A DNA stretch of 64,000 nucleotides. Source: JANLSO01 sp031362405. GTDB lineage: Bacteria; Actinomycetota; Thermoleophilia; Miltoncostaeales; Miltoncostaeaceae. The translations under genes and the position numbers were made by a program. This document shows, piece by piece, positions 29,353 through 39,407 of the stretch. The DNA is taken from contig JANLSO010000056.1 of the NCBI GenBank assembly GCA_031362405.1, positions 1 through 64,000 on the forward strand, written 5' to 3'. The stretch's first letter is position 1. Each line of letters begins with the position of its first letter. A model generated the notes under the pieces. It worked only from the letters and a program-made list of their open reading frames with translations. It searched no databases and was not told the origin of the DNA.

Positions 29353-29771
29353 TCGTCCTTGATACCTCCGTGCTGGTCTACGCCGTCGGTGACGCCCATC
29401 CGCTGAAGGTTCCGTGCCAAGGTCTGATCGGTCTGATCATGCAGGGCGCGCTCGAGGCAACGACAACGCCCGAGGTGATCCAGGAGTTCGTCCACGTGCG
29501 TTCGCGTCGACGATCGCGGGAGAACGCAGTCGGCTTCGCTCGGGATTTCGCGGGCCTTTTGCAGCCGTTGACCCTTGTCGAGGACACCGATCTGCGTGCC
29601 GGGCTTGAGATCTTCGAACAGGTGCCCGAGATCGGATCGTTTGACGCGGTCCTCGCTGCCGTCGCGAGACGCATCGGTGCAACCCGGCTCGTCTCAGCGG
29701 ATCGTCGGTTCGGGTCTGTGCTCGGCCTGGCGTGGGAGCAGCCCAACGCATTCTGGGAACGGGTTCGCTGA
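29349..29771 (+). CDS. vapC: PIN-domain toxin (VapC family), module 3
   Basis: The 140-residue toxin has IVLDTSVLVYAVGDAHPL (first Asp near residue 5), TTPEVIQEFVHVRSRRRSRE (Glu), and GSFDAVLAAVARRIGATRLV with Asp near 100, then SADRRFG (last Asp). Together these make the four-acid PIN site. It is coupled to the antitoxin by a GTGA overlap. It is followed after 69 bases by glyQ, so its transcription may run into the synthetase operon unless the hairpin at 29783 intervenes. Confidence 0.87.
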   Translation: MIVLDTSVLVYAVGDAHPLKVPCQGLIGLIMQGALEATTTPEVIQEFVHVRSRRRSRENAVGFARDFAGLLQPLTLVEDTDLRAGLEIFEQVPEIGSFDAVLAAVARRIGATRLVSADRRFGSVLGLAWEQPNAFWERVR

Positions 29772-29782
29772 ACGAAGAGTTC

Positions 29783-29816
29783 GGTCGAGACCACTAAACT
29801 CGGCGGTCTCCCGACC
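29783..29816 (+). promoter_or_regulatory. Leader hairpin upstream of glyQ
   Basis: GGTCGAGACC (29783-29792) pairs with GGTCTCCCGACC (29805-29816) as two 5-bp helices with a 2-base bulge and a 12-base loop that contains TAAACT. The ribosome binding site AAGGAG (29823-29828) follows closely. The TAAACT could be a -10 element, in which case the inverted repeat is an operator, or the RNA could fold as a weak terminator for vapC. It is not a T-box: no specifier loop or UGGN bulge is visible. Confidence 0.35.
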
Positions 29817-29840
29817 CCCTCCAAGGAGCACCGTTCGACC

Positions 29841-30702
<862 letters not shown>

Positions 30703-30710
<8 letters not shown>

Positions 30711-32790
30711 CCTTCTGATCGAGTTCGGCTGCGAAGAGCTTCCGTCGAGCGCCTGCCGGGAGATCCTCGAGCAGGCATCCGGCCTTGCCACCCAGGCCCT
30801 GACGGCCGCCCGGCTGCCGGACGGCGCCGTCACCGTGTGGGTCGCTCCACGCCGGTTCGCGATCCACATTGCAGGCCTCCCAGAGACGCGCGAGGGCCGA
30901 GCCGTCTCCCACCGGGGCCCGGCCGAGCAAGCGGCGTTTGGGCCTGATGGCGCTCCGACCAAAGCCGCCGAAGGCTTCGCGCGGTCGCAGGGGCTCACCG
31001 CCGCCGACCTCGTCGTACGCGAAGACCAGGGCCGCAACTTCGTCTATGCCGACCGTGACGAGCCGGCGGTGGCGGTCTCCGATCTGGTCCCGGGTGTCGC
31101 CGCCGCCATCCTCGATGGCATTCGCCTCGGCAAGACGATGCGCTGGGGCGACGGCACCGGCCTGCGGTTCTCGCGGCCCGTGCGGTGGATCGTCGCCAAG
31201 CTCGGCGACAAGACGGTGCCCTTCACGCTGCACGACCTCGTGGCGGGCGATGTCTCCCAAGGCCACCGGTTCCTCGGCGCGCCGACGGCGATCGCCTCGG
31301 CGTCGAGCTACCGGGACGACCTTCGCGCCCAGGGGGTCGTTGCCGACCAGGCCGAGCGGCGGGCCGAGATCGTCGCCGGGCTCGATGCGGCCGCGACGGC
31401 TGAGGGCTGCGCGTGGAGCGACCCGGGCGGCAAGCTCGCGGAGGTCTTATTCCTGGTGGAGCGTCCGAGCGTGATCGTCGGCGACATCAACCCCGATCAC
31501 CTGCGCCTGCCCGAGCGGGTGCTCGTGACCGCAATGCAGAGCCACCAGCGCTATTTCCCGCTGACGACGCCCGACGGAGCCCTTCATCCGCGGTTTCTCG
31601 CGGTCTCGAACGGTGATCCTGCCCACGCGGCGGTGATCACGCGGGGCAACGCCGGTGTGCTCGAAGCCCGGCTGCAAGACGCCGCGTTCAGCTTCGACAG
31701 GGACCTCGAAGCGGGGCTCGACGCCCTCGACGCGCGGCTCGATTCGATCGTCTTCCACAAACGCCTCGGATCGATGGCCCAAAAGCGTGATCGCCTGACG
31801 AACATCGCCGAGCTCATCGCGCTGAAGGCCGGTCTCGATGCGACGACCGCAACGACGGCCGCCCGCGCGGCCCAACTCTCAAAGGTCGATCAAGGCGCCG
31901 TGCTCGTCGCCGAGTTCGCCGAGCTGCAGGGCGAGGTCGCCGGAGACTACGCGGAGCTCTGGGGTGAGAGCACCGATGTCGCCCAGGCGATCCGCGAGCA
32001 CTACCTGCCCCAAGGCCCGGGCTCGCCGCTTCCCACGAGCGGGGCCGGCCAGGTTGTGGCCCTCGCAGAGAAGATCGACAGCCTTACGGGGGCCTTCTAC
32101 GTGAACGAGATCCCGACGGGATCCAAAGACCCGTACGGCCTGCGCCGCGCGGCGGCGGGTCTGACCCGGATTCTCCTCGAGACCGGCTGGGAAATCGATC
32201 CCCAGACCCTGTTCTCGGCGACCGCCGACGACCTGCGCACCAGCGGGGCGGATCTCATCCTCGATGACGAGACCGCCCTGCCGCACCTCAAGAGTTTCCT
32301 TGCCGACCGGCTCGCGTTCCACCTCTCCGAGGAGGGCGTCGACGCGGAGAGCGTCGCGGCCGCCCAGGGCGCCGACGTCGGCGGCGTCGTGGCAACGGCG
32401 CGGTGGGCGAAAGGTATCGCCGCGGCACGCGACACCGAAGGCCTGAAAACGGCAGGCACAGCGTCTACTCGCCTGGTTCGATTGGCGGCCAAGGGCCCCG
32501 ACGGCGGGGCGTTCGTTTCGGCCGCAGACGCCGACGAGGACGCGCTCCACCACGCGATCACAGTGGCGGGACCGCTGGTCGAGGCGGCACGTGAACACGC
32601 GGACGTCGAGGTCGCCCTTGCCGATCTCGTGCCGCTGGTTTCCGCTGTCGACCGTTTCTTTGTCGACGTAATGGTCAATAGTGATAACGAGGCGGCCCGC
32701 GCCCGACGGTACGCCCTCGTGCGTGAGGCCCGCGACGTCTTCCTGCGGGTGGCCGACTTCACCAAGCTGACCGACGGGAGCGCACGGTGA
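30703..32790 (+). CDS. glyS: Glycyl-tRNA synthetase beta subunit
   Basis: The 695-residue beta subunit binds and positions tRNA-Gly. It begins [20 protein letters not shown], a hallmark start, then has [20 protein letters not shown], the mid-protein [19 protein letters not shown], and [17 protein letters not shown]-like residues follow, along with [20 protein letters not shown] and [20 protein letters not shown]. The C-terminal DALR-type anticodon-binding region ends [23 protein letters not shown] 30703 overlaps the glyQ stop. Its own TGA overlaps the ppdK GTG, so the synthetase and dikinase are co-translated. Confidence 0.96.
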
Positions 32791-35456
32791 CTACCACCGC
32801 AACCACCAAGCGGGTCTACGACTTCGCTGAAGGGTCGCGGGAGATGCGCGACCTGCTCGGTGGCAAGGGCGCCAACGTGGCAGAGATGACGCGCCTCGGC
32901 CTGCCGGTGCCCGCCGGCTTCACGATCACCACTGAGACCTGCATCGCCTACCTGGCCAGCGAGCACCAGTTCCCCGCCGGGCTCGACGACGAGGTATCCG
33001 AACACCTGGCCCGCTTGGAGACTCAGGCCGCAAAGAAGCTCGGCGACCCGGACAACCCCCTGCTGGTGTCGGTGCGCTCGGGTGCCCGGTTCTCAATGCC
33101 CGGAATGATGGACACCGTTCTGAACCTCGGCCTGAACGACCGCAGCGTCGAGGGCTTGGCCGCACGCACCGGCAACGCGCGGTTTGCCTACGACTCGTAC
33201 CGACGTTTCATCCAGATGTACGGCGACGTGGTGTCGGAGGTCGACCGCGCCTATTTCGAGGGGGCGCTGACGACGTTGAAGGCCGAGCGTGGCGTCGAAA
33301 CCGACGTAGAGCTGACCGCCAACGACCTCGAGGGTCTCGTCGAGACCTACCGCGGGATCTACCGCGAGCACAAAGGCGACGATTTCCCCCAAGACCCACG
33401 CGCCCAGCTCGACGGCGCTGTCCGCGCAGTGTTCGAATCGTGGGACAACCGCCGCGCCCGCGACTATCGCCGACTCAACCGAATCCCCCACGACCTCGGT
33501 ACCGCGGTCAACGTGCAGCAAATGGTCTTCGGCAACAGCGGCCCCCAGTCGGCGACCGGCGTCGCGTTCACCCGCAGTAACGTCACCGGCGACCCGTCAG
33601 AGCCTTTCGGCGACTTCCTCGTCAACGCCCAGGGCGAGGACGTCGTCGCCGGAATTCGCACTCCCCTGCCGCTCACCGAGCTGCGCGACGTACTGCCCGA
33701 CGCCTACGCCGCGCTGATCGAGACGATGGGAATGCTCGAGCGTACGTATCGCAACATGCAAGACGTCGAGTTCACGATCGAAGACGGCCGCCTGTTCATG
33801 CTGCAGACCCGCAACGGCAAGCGCAGCGCCCAGGCGATGGCGCGGATTGCCGTCGATCTCGTTGACGAGGGCCTGGTGACGGCCGCCGATTCGATGTCGA
33901 CGCTCGTCGACGCGCATCAGGTACGCCAGCTCCTGCTTCCTCAACTCGACCTCGCCAGGGCCCCGGAATCGGTGGCCTGCGGGGTCGCCGCATCGCCTGG
34001 CGCGGCGACCGGAGCGCTCGCCTTCACCGCCGACGATGCCGAAAGGCGGGCCCGTGACGGGGAGGCGGTGATCCTCGTGCGCGACGAGACGACGCCCGAC
34101 GATTTCCACGGGATGGTCGCCGCCGAGGGCATCCTCACCGCCCATGGCGGCAAGACCAGCCACGCGGCGATCGTTGCCGTCGGAATGGGCACGCCCGCGG
34201 TCTGCGGGGTCGGGGCCCTGGAGATCGACGAGAAGAAGGGCATCCTGCGGGTGGCCGGGCAGCTGCTGACCCGCGGCGACCAGATCACGATCGACGGCAC
34301 CGGCGGACAGGTCTTCGTCGGCCACGCCCCGCTGGTGCCACCCGACCCGAACAACCCGTATCTCGTGCGGATCCTCGAATGGTCGGACGAGTTCCGAAAG
34401 ATCGTCGTCCGTGCCAACGCCGACACCCCCGACGACGCCGAACGGGCCCGCGCGTTCGGGGCCGAGGGAATCGGCCTGTGCCGCACCGAGCATATGTTCG
34501 CGGGTGACGATCGGCTGCCGATCGTGCGCGAGATGATCCTCGCCGACGACGAGGCAGATCGGCTCGCGTCGTTGGCAAAGCTGAGGGTCTTCCAGGAGCG
34601 CGATTTCGAGGGGATCTTCGCGGCGATGGCGGGCCTGCCGGTGACGATCCGACTGCTCGATCCGCCGCTGCACGAGTTCCTTCCCGACTACACCGAGCTT
34701 CGCCTTCGCGTCGAGCGCGCCCGGATCATCGGTGTGCCCGACATCGACGCCGACCTGCAGCTACCCCGCGTCGAGAAACTCAAAGAGGTCAACCCGATGC
34801 TCGGGACCCGCGGGTGCCGCCTCGGCATCGAGTGGCCCGACGTCTACCGGATGCAGGTCGCGGCGATCATGACCGCCGCCTGCCGAGTCAAAAAGGCATC
34901 AGGCGCGGCACCGATCGTGGAGATCATGATTCCGCTCGTTGGCTTCGAGGAGGAGCTGCGGATCATGCGCGAGCAGGTCGTCGACGTCTGCGAAACCGTC
35001 CTGGCAGAACAGGGCGAAAGCATCGACTACCTCGTCGGCACCATGATCGAGCTGCCGCGGGCGGCATTGGTCGCCGACAAGATCGCCGGCCACGCCGACT
35101 TCTTTTCGTTCGGCACGAACGACCTCACCCAGACCACGCTCGGTTTCTCGCGTGACGATGCGGAGAACAAGTTCCTCACCCACTACCTGCAGATGAACGT
35201 CATCCCCTCGAACCCGTTCGAGACGATCGATGTCGACGGAGTCGGGGCGCTGGTCGCGATGGCCACCGAGCTGTCGCGCGGCGTAAAGCCGGGCATCAAA
35301 CTGGGGATCTGCGGCGAGCACGGTGGCGATCCCGACTCCGTGCGGTTCTTTGCCCAGACCGGGCTCGACTACGTGTCGTGCTCACCGTTCCGTGTGCAGA
35401 CCGCGCGCATCGCAGGGGCCCAGGCCGCACTCGAGGCCGGTGGCTCGATGGCGTGA
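32787..35456 (+). CDS. ppdK: Pyruvate, phosphate dikinase
   Basis: The 889-residue enzyme interconverts pyruvate + ATP + Pi with PEP + AMP + PPi. The ATP-grasp N-terminal domain has LLGGKGANVAEMTRLGLPVP, SVRSGARFSMPGMMDTVLNL and FGNSGPQSATGVAFTRS. The swivelling phosphohistidine domain has ILTAHGGKTSHAAIVA (His near 456). The PEP/pyruvate barrel has GLCRTEHMF, the LDPPLHEFLP loop, MLGTRGCRLGI, EIMIPLVG and FSFGTNDLTQ. It ends CSPFRVQTARIAGAQAA, with the general-acid Cys. Overlaps with glyS and the following lipoprotein make this a four-gene transcription unit. Confidence 0.97.
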   Translation: MTTTATTKRVYDFAEGSREMRDLLGGKGANVAEMTRLGLPVPAGFTITTETCIAYLASEHQFPAGLDDEVSEHLARLETQAAKKLGDPDNPLLVSVRSGARFSMPGMMDTVLNLGLNDRSVEGLAARTGNARFAYDSYRRFIQMYGDVVSEVDRAYFEGALTTLKAERGVETDVELTANDLEGLVETYRGIYREHKGDDFPQDPRAQLDGAVRAVFESWDNRRARDYRRLNRIPHDLGTAVNVQQMVFGNSGPQSATGVAFTRSNVTGDPSEPFGDFLVNAQGEDVVAGIRTPLPLTELRDVLPDAYAALIETMGMLERTYRNMQDVEFTIEDGRLFMLQTRNGKRSAQAMARIAVDLVDEGLVTAADSMSTLVDAHQVRQLLLPQLDLARAPESVACGVAASPGAATGALAFTADDAERRARDGEAVILVRDETTPDDFHGMVAAEGILTAHGGKTSHAAIVAVGMGTPAVCGVGALEIDEKKGILRVAGQLLTRGDQITIDGTGGQVFVGHAPLVPPDPNNPYLVRILEWSDEFRKIVVRANADTPDDAERARAFGAEGIGLCRTEHMFAGDDRLPIVREMILADDEADRLASLAKLRVFQERDFEGIFAAMAGLPVTIRLLDPPLHEFLPDYTELRLRVERARIIGVPDIDADLQLPRVEKLKEVNPMLGTRGCRLGIEWPDVYRMQVAAIMTAACRVKKASGAAPIVEIMIPLVGFEEELRIMREQVVDVCETVLAEQGESIDYLVGTMIELPRAALVADKIAGHADFFSFGTNDLTQTTLGFSRDDAENKFLTHYLQMNVIPSNPFETIDVDGVGALVAMATELSRGVKPGIKLGICGEHGGDPDSVRFFAQTGLDYVSCSPFRVQTARIAGAQAALEAGGSMA

Positions 35457-36427
35457 TCCGAAAGGATCTCGCCGCTCTCTGCCTTGCGGTCGTCGCGCTG
35501 GTCGCGGGGTGTTCGAGCGAGACCCCGCCCCCACCCGGCCCCGCGCCGGAGGGTGGCCGACCTTTCGCCGACTCCAGCTTCTGGAACACGCCGCTCGACG
35601 CCGACGCGCCGCTCGACCCGGCGTCCGACGCGATCACCGCTGATCTGCGGCGCCAGGTCGAGGCCTACGGTGCGTGGATGAACACCGACCGCTTCAGCAC
35701 GCCGGTCTACGTCGTGCCCGACGATGCGCCGACGGTCGCGGTGTCGATGGGAATCCCGGATCCGAAACTCCAGTCACGCGTCGAGGCGGTGCCGATCCCG
35801 GAGACCGCGGTTCCGGCACGGGGTACCGATCGGCACCTGGTGATCTGGCAGCCGGGCCGCGACGTCATATGGGAGTTCTGGCAGGCCGCGCGCGCGCCGG
35901 GCGGGCCCTGGACGGCCCAGTGGGGCGGCAGGCTCGACCGGGTCTCGGCGAGTGACGGTGTCTTCGCCGCGCCGTACGGGGCGTCCGCGACGGGCCTGGC
36001 GATGATCGGAGGCATGGTCCTGCTCGACGAGGCCCGAGCGGGCCGTATCGACCACGCCATCGCGCTTGCCGTTCCCGAGGTGCGCGCCAACGTCATCCGG
36101 GAGCCGGCGCAACGCGGCGACGGCACATCCGATTCTTCGGCGTCTGTTCCCGAGGGCGCACGGTTTCGCCTCGACCCGGCGTTGGATCTCGACAGCCTGG
36201 ACCTGCCGCCCTTCACCCGGATGCTCGCCGACGCCGCTCAGACGTACGGAATCGTGGTGCGCGACGTCTCGGGTGTCGTCAGCTTCTACGGTGAAGATCC
36301 TCTGCCGACCGGAAGCGGGGCCTTCGAGAACGCCTTCGGTGGGCTCCCCCCATCCGAGATCGCCGGAGCGTTCCCGTGGGAGCACCTGCAACTCCTCCCG
36401 CCGCTGGCCGACGTGAAGCGAGGATGA
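35453..36427 (+). CDS. Predicted lipoprotein of an unrecognised exported family (copy 1)
   Basis: From GTG 35453, which overlaps the ppdK stop, the 324-residue protein starts with a lipoprotein signal (LAALCLAVVALVAGCSS; lipobox LVAGC, Cys near 21) and a Pro-rich linker. The mature domain begins with a SFWNTPLDADAPLDPAS block and has RHLVIWQPGRDVIWEFWQA, VFAAPYGASATGLAMIGGMV, GRIDHAIALAVPEV, EGARFRLDPALDLDSLDLPP and a late YGIVVRDVSGVVSFYGED. The same blocks occur in the protein at 48196-49224, so this is a paralogous family. No catalytic motif is recognised; conserved His, Trp, Asp and Glu could form a site. Confidence 0.75.
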   Translation: MIRKDLAALCLAVVALVAGCSSETPPPPGPAPEGGRPFADSSFWNTPLDADAPLDPASDAITADLRRQVEAYGAWMNTDRFSTPVYVVPDDAPTVAVSMGIPDPKLQSRVEAVPIPETAVPARGTDRHLVIWQPGRDVIWEFWQAARAPGGPWTAQWGGRLDRVSASDGVFAAPYGASATGLAMIGGMVLLDEARAGRIDHAIALAVPEVRANVIREPAQRGDGTSDSSASVPEGARFRLDPALDLDSLDLPPFTRMLADAAQTYGIVVRDVSGVVSFYGEDPLPTGSGAFENAFGGLPPSEIAGAFPWEHLQLLPPLADVKRG

Positions 36428-36437
36428 ACGGGCGATC

Positions 36438-36560
36438 TCAGGCGTGCGGGCGGTATACCTGGGCTTTCGCTCCGTCCGGTTCAAAGCCCAGGCTGCGGTA
36501 GACGCGGCCCGCGGCGTTGGTCGCCTCGGTCCTGTGCCCCAGCACCGCAAGGTCGGTTGC
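36438..36560 (-). pseudogene. C-terminal remnant of a GNAT acetyltransferase
   Basis: The minus-strand frame reads WATDLAVLGHRTEATNAAGR, then VYRSLGFEPDGAKAQVYRPH, Ala and TGA at 36438. The N-x-A-x-R-x-YRSLGF block is the last conserved part of GNAT enzymes (RLYERLGF). No upstream acetyl-CoA loop (Q/RxxGxG/A) is found on this strand, so only about 40 residues remain. Confidence 0.55.
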
Positions 36561-36619
36561 CCAACCGGGTGGGAGAGAAGACATCCGCGAAAGGCTAGGC
36601 CGGCGCCGTCATCCAAGTA

Positions 36620-36635
36620 GGCAGAACGCGGGCTG
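36620..36635. repeat. 16-bp direct repeat, left copy
   Basis: GGCAGAACGCGGGCTG here recurs exactly at 37321-37336, 701 bases away and in the same orientation. The two copies enclose the hairpin at 36659 and the DUF4143 remnant. Such repeats could mark a duplicated insertion target or simple homologous sequence of a former gene. Confidence 0.7.
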
Positions 36636-36658
36636 CCCAGGGCCACCGCCGCCAGGAC

Positions 36659-36703
36659 GGGAAATGTCATAACCGGTGTCTGGCACCGGTTATGACATTT
36701 CCC
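36659..36703. repeat. 45-base hairpin with GGTGTC-T-GGCACC core
   Basis: Arms 36659-36680 and 36682-36703 pair over 22 positions, with one G:T wobble at 36679/36683 and one central base. The core is related to the GGTGCC/GGCACC hairpins while the outer stem (GGGAAATGTCATAACC) is unrelated. It lies at the 3' end of the DUF4143 remnant, whose final codons would read into it. Confidence 0.8.
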
Positions 36704-36704
36704 C

Positions 36705-37215
36705 GGTGGCATGACGCACTGCGCCACAGGCTGGAGCGAGGAATAGCCCAGATGCGATCCCCCATCGGCGGCGTGTTTGCGCCTGGGTAAAGCACGAGCG
36801 CACGCGCAAAACGGTTGCCGAGCGCGGATTAAAACGTCGGAGCCCGGCCACCTGGCGGACTCTCGGTGTTGACGTGGCCTTGATCTCGATCCCGCGACCC
36901 GGCCGGTGGCGCGATCCTCGACGACGAGGTCGATGTCGTCGCCATCTCTGTCGCGGAAGTGCAACAGGTCGACCGCGATTTGGCGCCAGGTCACCTGCTT
37001 TCGTAGCTCGTTCACGACGAACATCTCCAGTAGTGCTTTGGCTATGGTCCCGGGGAGGTCGGTGGAAGATCGTGCGCTCCGACCCGCGTAGCCCGCGCCG
37101 CCAGCTCGGTATCGACCACATGGACTCCTGATCGCCGCTGGAGGTCGTCTCCCGTCGAAAGCTGGGCATTTCGCGCGATGCGACGTCGTCGATGTAACGG
37201 ACGTCCGGGCTCGCC
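36705..37215 (-). pseudogene. Second DUF4143-type ATPase remnant, several frameshifts
   Basis: Pieces in order on the minus strand are VRYIDDVASREMPSF, then GVHVVDTELAARATRVGAHD with LPPTSPG, and TIAKALLEMFVVNELRKQVT with HFRDRDGDDIDLVVEDRATG. IEIKATSTPRVRQVAGLRRF comes next, followed by ALGNRFARALVLYPGANTPP and MGDRIWAIPRSSLW. They match the C-terminal half of DUF4143 proteins, but lie in at least three frames, with about 80 residues missing between the first two. The whole ATPase domain is absent. It is a different family member from the remnant at 8198. Confidence 0.7.
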
Positions 37216-37623
37216 GGCGGGTTGAAACTCGTCGATGTCCCGCGGGGGATGGGAGGTGTCCAATAGGCAAAACGCTCATCAGGGAGTCCTCGAAGCTCGA
37301 CGGTCGCCGTCCGCTGGACCGGCAGAACGCGGGCTGAGGGGTCCGGGGCAGAGGGTGGCCGCTCAAGTATTTTGGCCCTCGTGCCGAGAGACCTCGCGAG
37401 CGACGCACAACCGCAAACATGTGAAAGCGGTGGGAGATGACGCGAACCGACCAGGGTTCGAGCATGCCACTCGGGGATCGCCACGACTTCCAAGATTGGG
37501 TGGGCGAGGTGACGTCCGAGATACAGGTCCGCGAGCGCGGACCGAGCGGCACCGGCAGAGACCGCACCCAGGCTGACGGTCCCGAGCGGCATGAGCCGAT
37601 CCCTCGGCGGTTGTTCTCCTGGC
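37216..37623. other. Gap of 408 bases, no supported gene
   Basis: Open frames exist on both strands but none has a recognisable motif, a good start site or protein-like composition. A minus-strand IDEFQPAG near 37220-37245 resembles a Walker B segment of a DUF4143 ATPase, suggesting that part of the gap is the eroded start of that remnant. The right copy of the 16-bp repeat is included. Confidence 0.4.
37321..37336. repeat. 16-bp direct repeat, right copy
   Basis: An exact copy of GGCAGAACGCGGGCTG from 36620-36635. It lies beyond the recognisable start of the DUF4143 remnant, so the pair brackets that remnant and the hairpin. Confidence 0.7.
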
Positions 37624-38619
37624 TCACCGGAGTGGCGAGCCGCTGACCTTCCGCTCTTTGATGCGTCCGACGAGATAACCCGCGGTAGCGCACGCGAGCC
37701 CCGCGACGATGGCGCCGGAGCGGAGTATCCCGTTTCGATCGCGCCCCGTGAGGCTGTCGCACACGCCGCGGGCGACGCCTCGAGGAAGCACCACCCGGGC
37801 GTGAGCCCGCTCCGACTCAAGCCCGTCACCACTTCCGACGAGCCGCGACAATTGCGCTTTTGAGAGGCCCTCGATGTAGCAGCGCGAGACGAAGTACGAC
37901 CAGGTCGACCGAGCGGCGGGTACCTTGTGAGCCACACGGGCTGTGGGCTCGTAGAGCATCACCCCGCCACGGCGCTGACGCGCGCGAATCGAGAACTCCG
38001 TGTCGTCGTTTCCAAATGGCCGTGCACCGACCCGACCCGATTCGGATCGGAAGCCTCCGACCTCCGCGATGACATCTCGTCGGAACGACATGTTCGCGCC
38101 GATGAGGTTTCGTACCCCGGCGGTCTGTTCGGGCAGCCCGGTGTAGGTGCAGCCGACCACCCAGTTGAACTCGCCGGGAAAGAAGTTGGGGCGGCCGACC
38201 TGCCAAACCGGATCGATCCCACCCCCGGTGCCGACGACCCCGGGGTCGGTGTAGCCGACAACCAGCCGCGCGAGCCAGGTCGGCTCCGCGACGGCATCGT
38301 CGTCGAGGAACGCCACGATGTCCGAGCGGCAGTGCCCAGAACCGGTGTTGCGGGCACCGGACAGACCTCGGTCGCCGGCGTTGGGTACCGCCACGACGTG
38401 GGGAAGAGCGTCGCGCACGCGGTCGAGAAGGCCCGGATTGTGGTCAACGACCACGACCGTCTCGAGCGGGGCGAGGGTCTGCTCATCGACCGACGCCACC
38501 GCCTCGAGGAGATCGTTCCAGCGATCGTCCGTATACGCGCTGATGACCACCGAGATCGTTGATGGCACGCGCGCTCGGCCGACCTCTTCATCGACGGTGT
38601 CGAGGTGCGACAGACTCAC
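37624..38619 (-). CDS. GT2 family glycosyltransferase
   Basis: This 331-residue GT-A enzyme has STISVVISAYTDDRWNDLLE at the start, then ETVVVVDHNPGLLDR, AGDRGLSGARNTG, the metal-binding DIVAFLDDDAVAEPTWLARL (DxD-like), LIGANMSFRRDVIAEVGGF and FGNDDTEFSIRARQR (the ED-type acceptor/base region). A short hydrophobic segment (GAIVAGLACATAGYLVG) is near the C-terminus, so it may be membrane-tethered. GTG 38619 overlaps the stop of the gene upstream on this strand. Donor and acceptor are unknown. Confidence 0.85.
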   Translation of the reverse strand: MSLSHLDTVDEEVGRARVPSTISVVISAYTDDRWNDLLEAVASVDEQTLAPLETVVVVDHNPGLLDRVRDALPHVVAVPNAGDRGLSGARNTGSGHCRSDIVAFLDDDAVAEPTWLARLVVGYTDPGVVGTGGGIDPVWQVGRPNFFPGEFNWVVGCTYTGLPEQTAGVRNLIGANMSFRRDVIAEVGGFRSESGRVGARPFGNDDTEFSIRARQRRGGVMLYEPTARVAHKVPAARSTWSYFVSRCYIEGLSKAQLSRLVGSGDGLESERAHARVVLPRGVARGVCDSLTGRDRNGILRSGAIVAGLACATAGYLVGRIKERKVSGSPLR

Positions 38620-39407
38620 CCGCCAACACTCGACTCGTTCAGTGCCCGACCGGAGATCGCCGGTGCGGACGCCAGCGGCTGGCGCGCGCGCTCGCGCCAC
38701 AAGGTGCGCAAGACGCGAAGCCCGTCACGAAACGTATTCAGGTTGCTCTGGCCGTGGATCCGGCAGTCTTCGAAGCTCGGCACCTCGACGACCACCAGGC
38801 CCGCCCGAGCGATGCGGACGTTGATCAACGTCTCGACCTCAAAGCCGCTGCAATCGACGTCCATGTGCGGCAGGCAGCCCGCCCAGAAAGCGTTGTAGCC
38901 GTAGCAGAGGTCCGAGTACGTCGATCCGTAGACCCGGTTTGCGACCCGGGTCAGCACCCAGTTACCGGCCTTGCGCATCAGCGTTATGTCCGCGCTACCG
39001 CCACCGGCCATGAACCGAGAGCCCTTGGCGAAGTCGGCCCCCGCGCGCAGCGCCGCCACGTAGGTCGCAATCTCCTCGGGCCGCTGAGAGCCGTCGGCGT
39101 CGATCATGACGATGATGTCGCCTCGGCAGGCCGCAAAGCCCGCCGCCAAGGCGTCGCCCTTGCCGCGGCCCGGTTGACCCAGAATCCGAACCTCCGGATA
39201 CAGATCACGTGCCACCTCGACAGTTCCGTCGGTCGATGCGCCGTCCACGAGAACGATTTCGTAGATGTCGTCGGGCAGGCGCGCGAAGACGTGCGGGAGG
39301 TTCTTCGCCTCGTTCAACGTGGGGATGACAACGCTCACACGTGGCGCAAGCATCGTCTGCTCAGGATGGGGCCAGGGCGATCTCGTGTCGTCCCGTCGTG
39401 CGACCAT
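38616..39407 (-). CDS. GT2 glycosyltransferase, dolichyl-phosphate mannose synthase-like
   Basis: The 263-residue protein begins its GT-A domain with RVSVVIPTLNEAKNLPHVFA and has EIVLVDGASTDGTVEVA, the nucleotide/metal motif IIVMIDADGSQRPEEI, and FAKGSRFMAGGGSADITLMR. YSDLCYGYNAFWAGCLP and CSGFEVETLINVRIARAGL follow. These are DPM1/GtrB-type blocks, so the product may be a polyprenyl-phosphate sugar or an elongated glycan. No C-terminal membrane pair is present. ATG 39407 has GGGAGACG upstream and is preferred over the longer frame. It leads a two-gene minus-strand unit. Confidence 0.85.
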   Translation of the reverse strand: MVARRDDTRSPWPHPEQTMLAPRVSVVIPTLNEAKNLPHVFARLPDDIYEIVLVDGASTDGTVEVARDLYPEVRILGQPGRGKGDALAAGFAACRGDIIVMIDADGSQRPEEIATYVAALRAGADFAKGSRFMAGGGSADITLMRKAGNWVLTRVANRVYGSTYSDLCYGYNAFWAGCLPHMDVDCSGFEVETLINVRIARAGLVVVEVPSFEDCRIHGQSNLNTFRDGLRVLRTLWRERARQPLASAPAISGRALNESSVGG

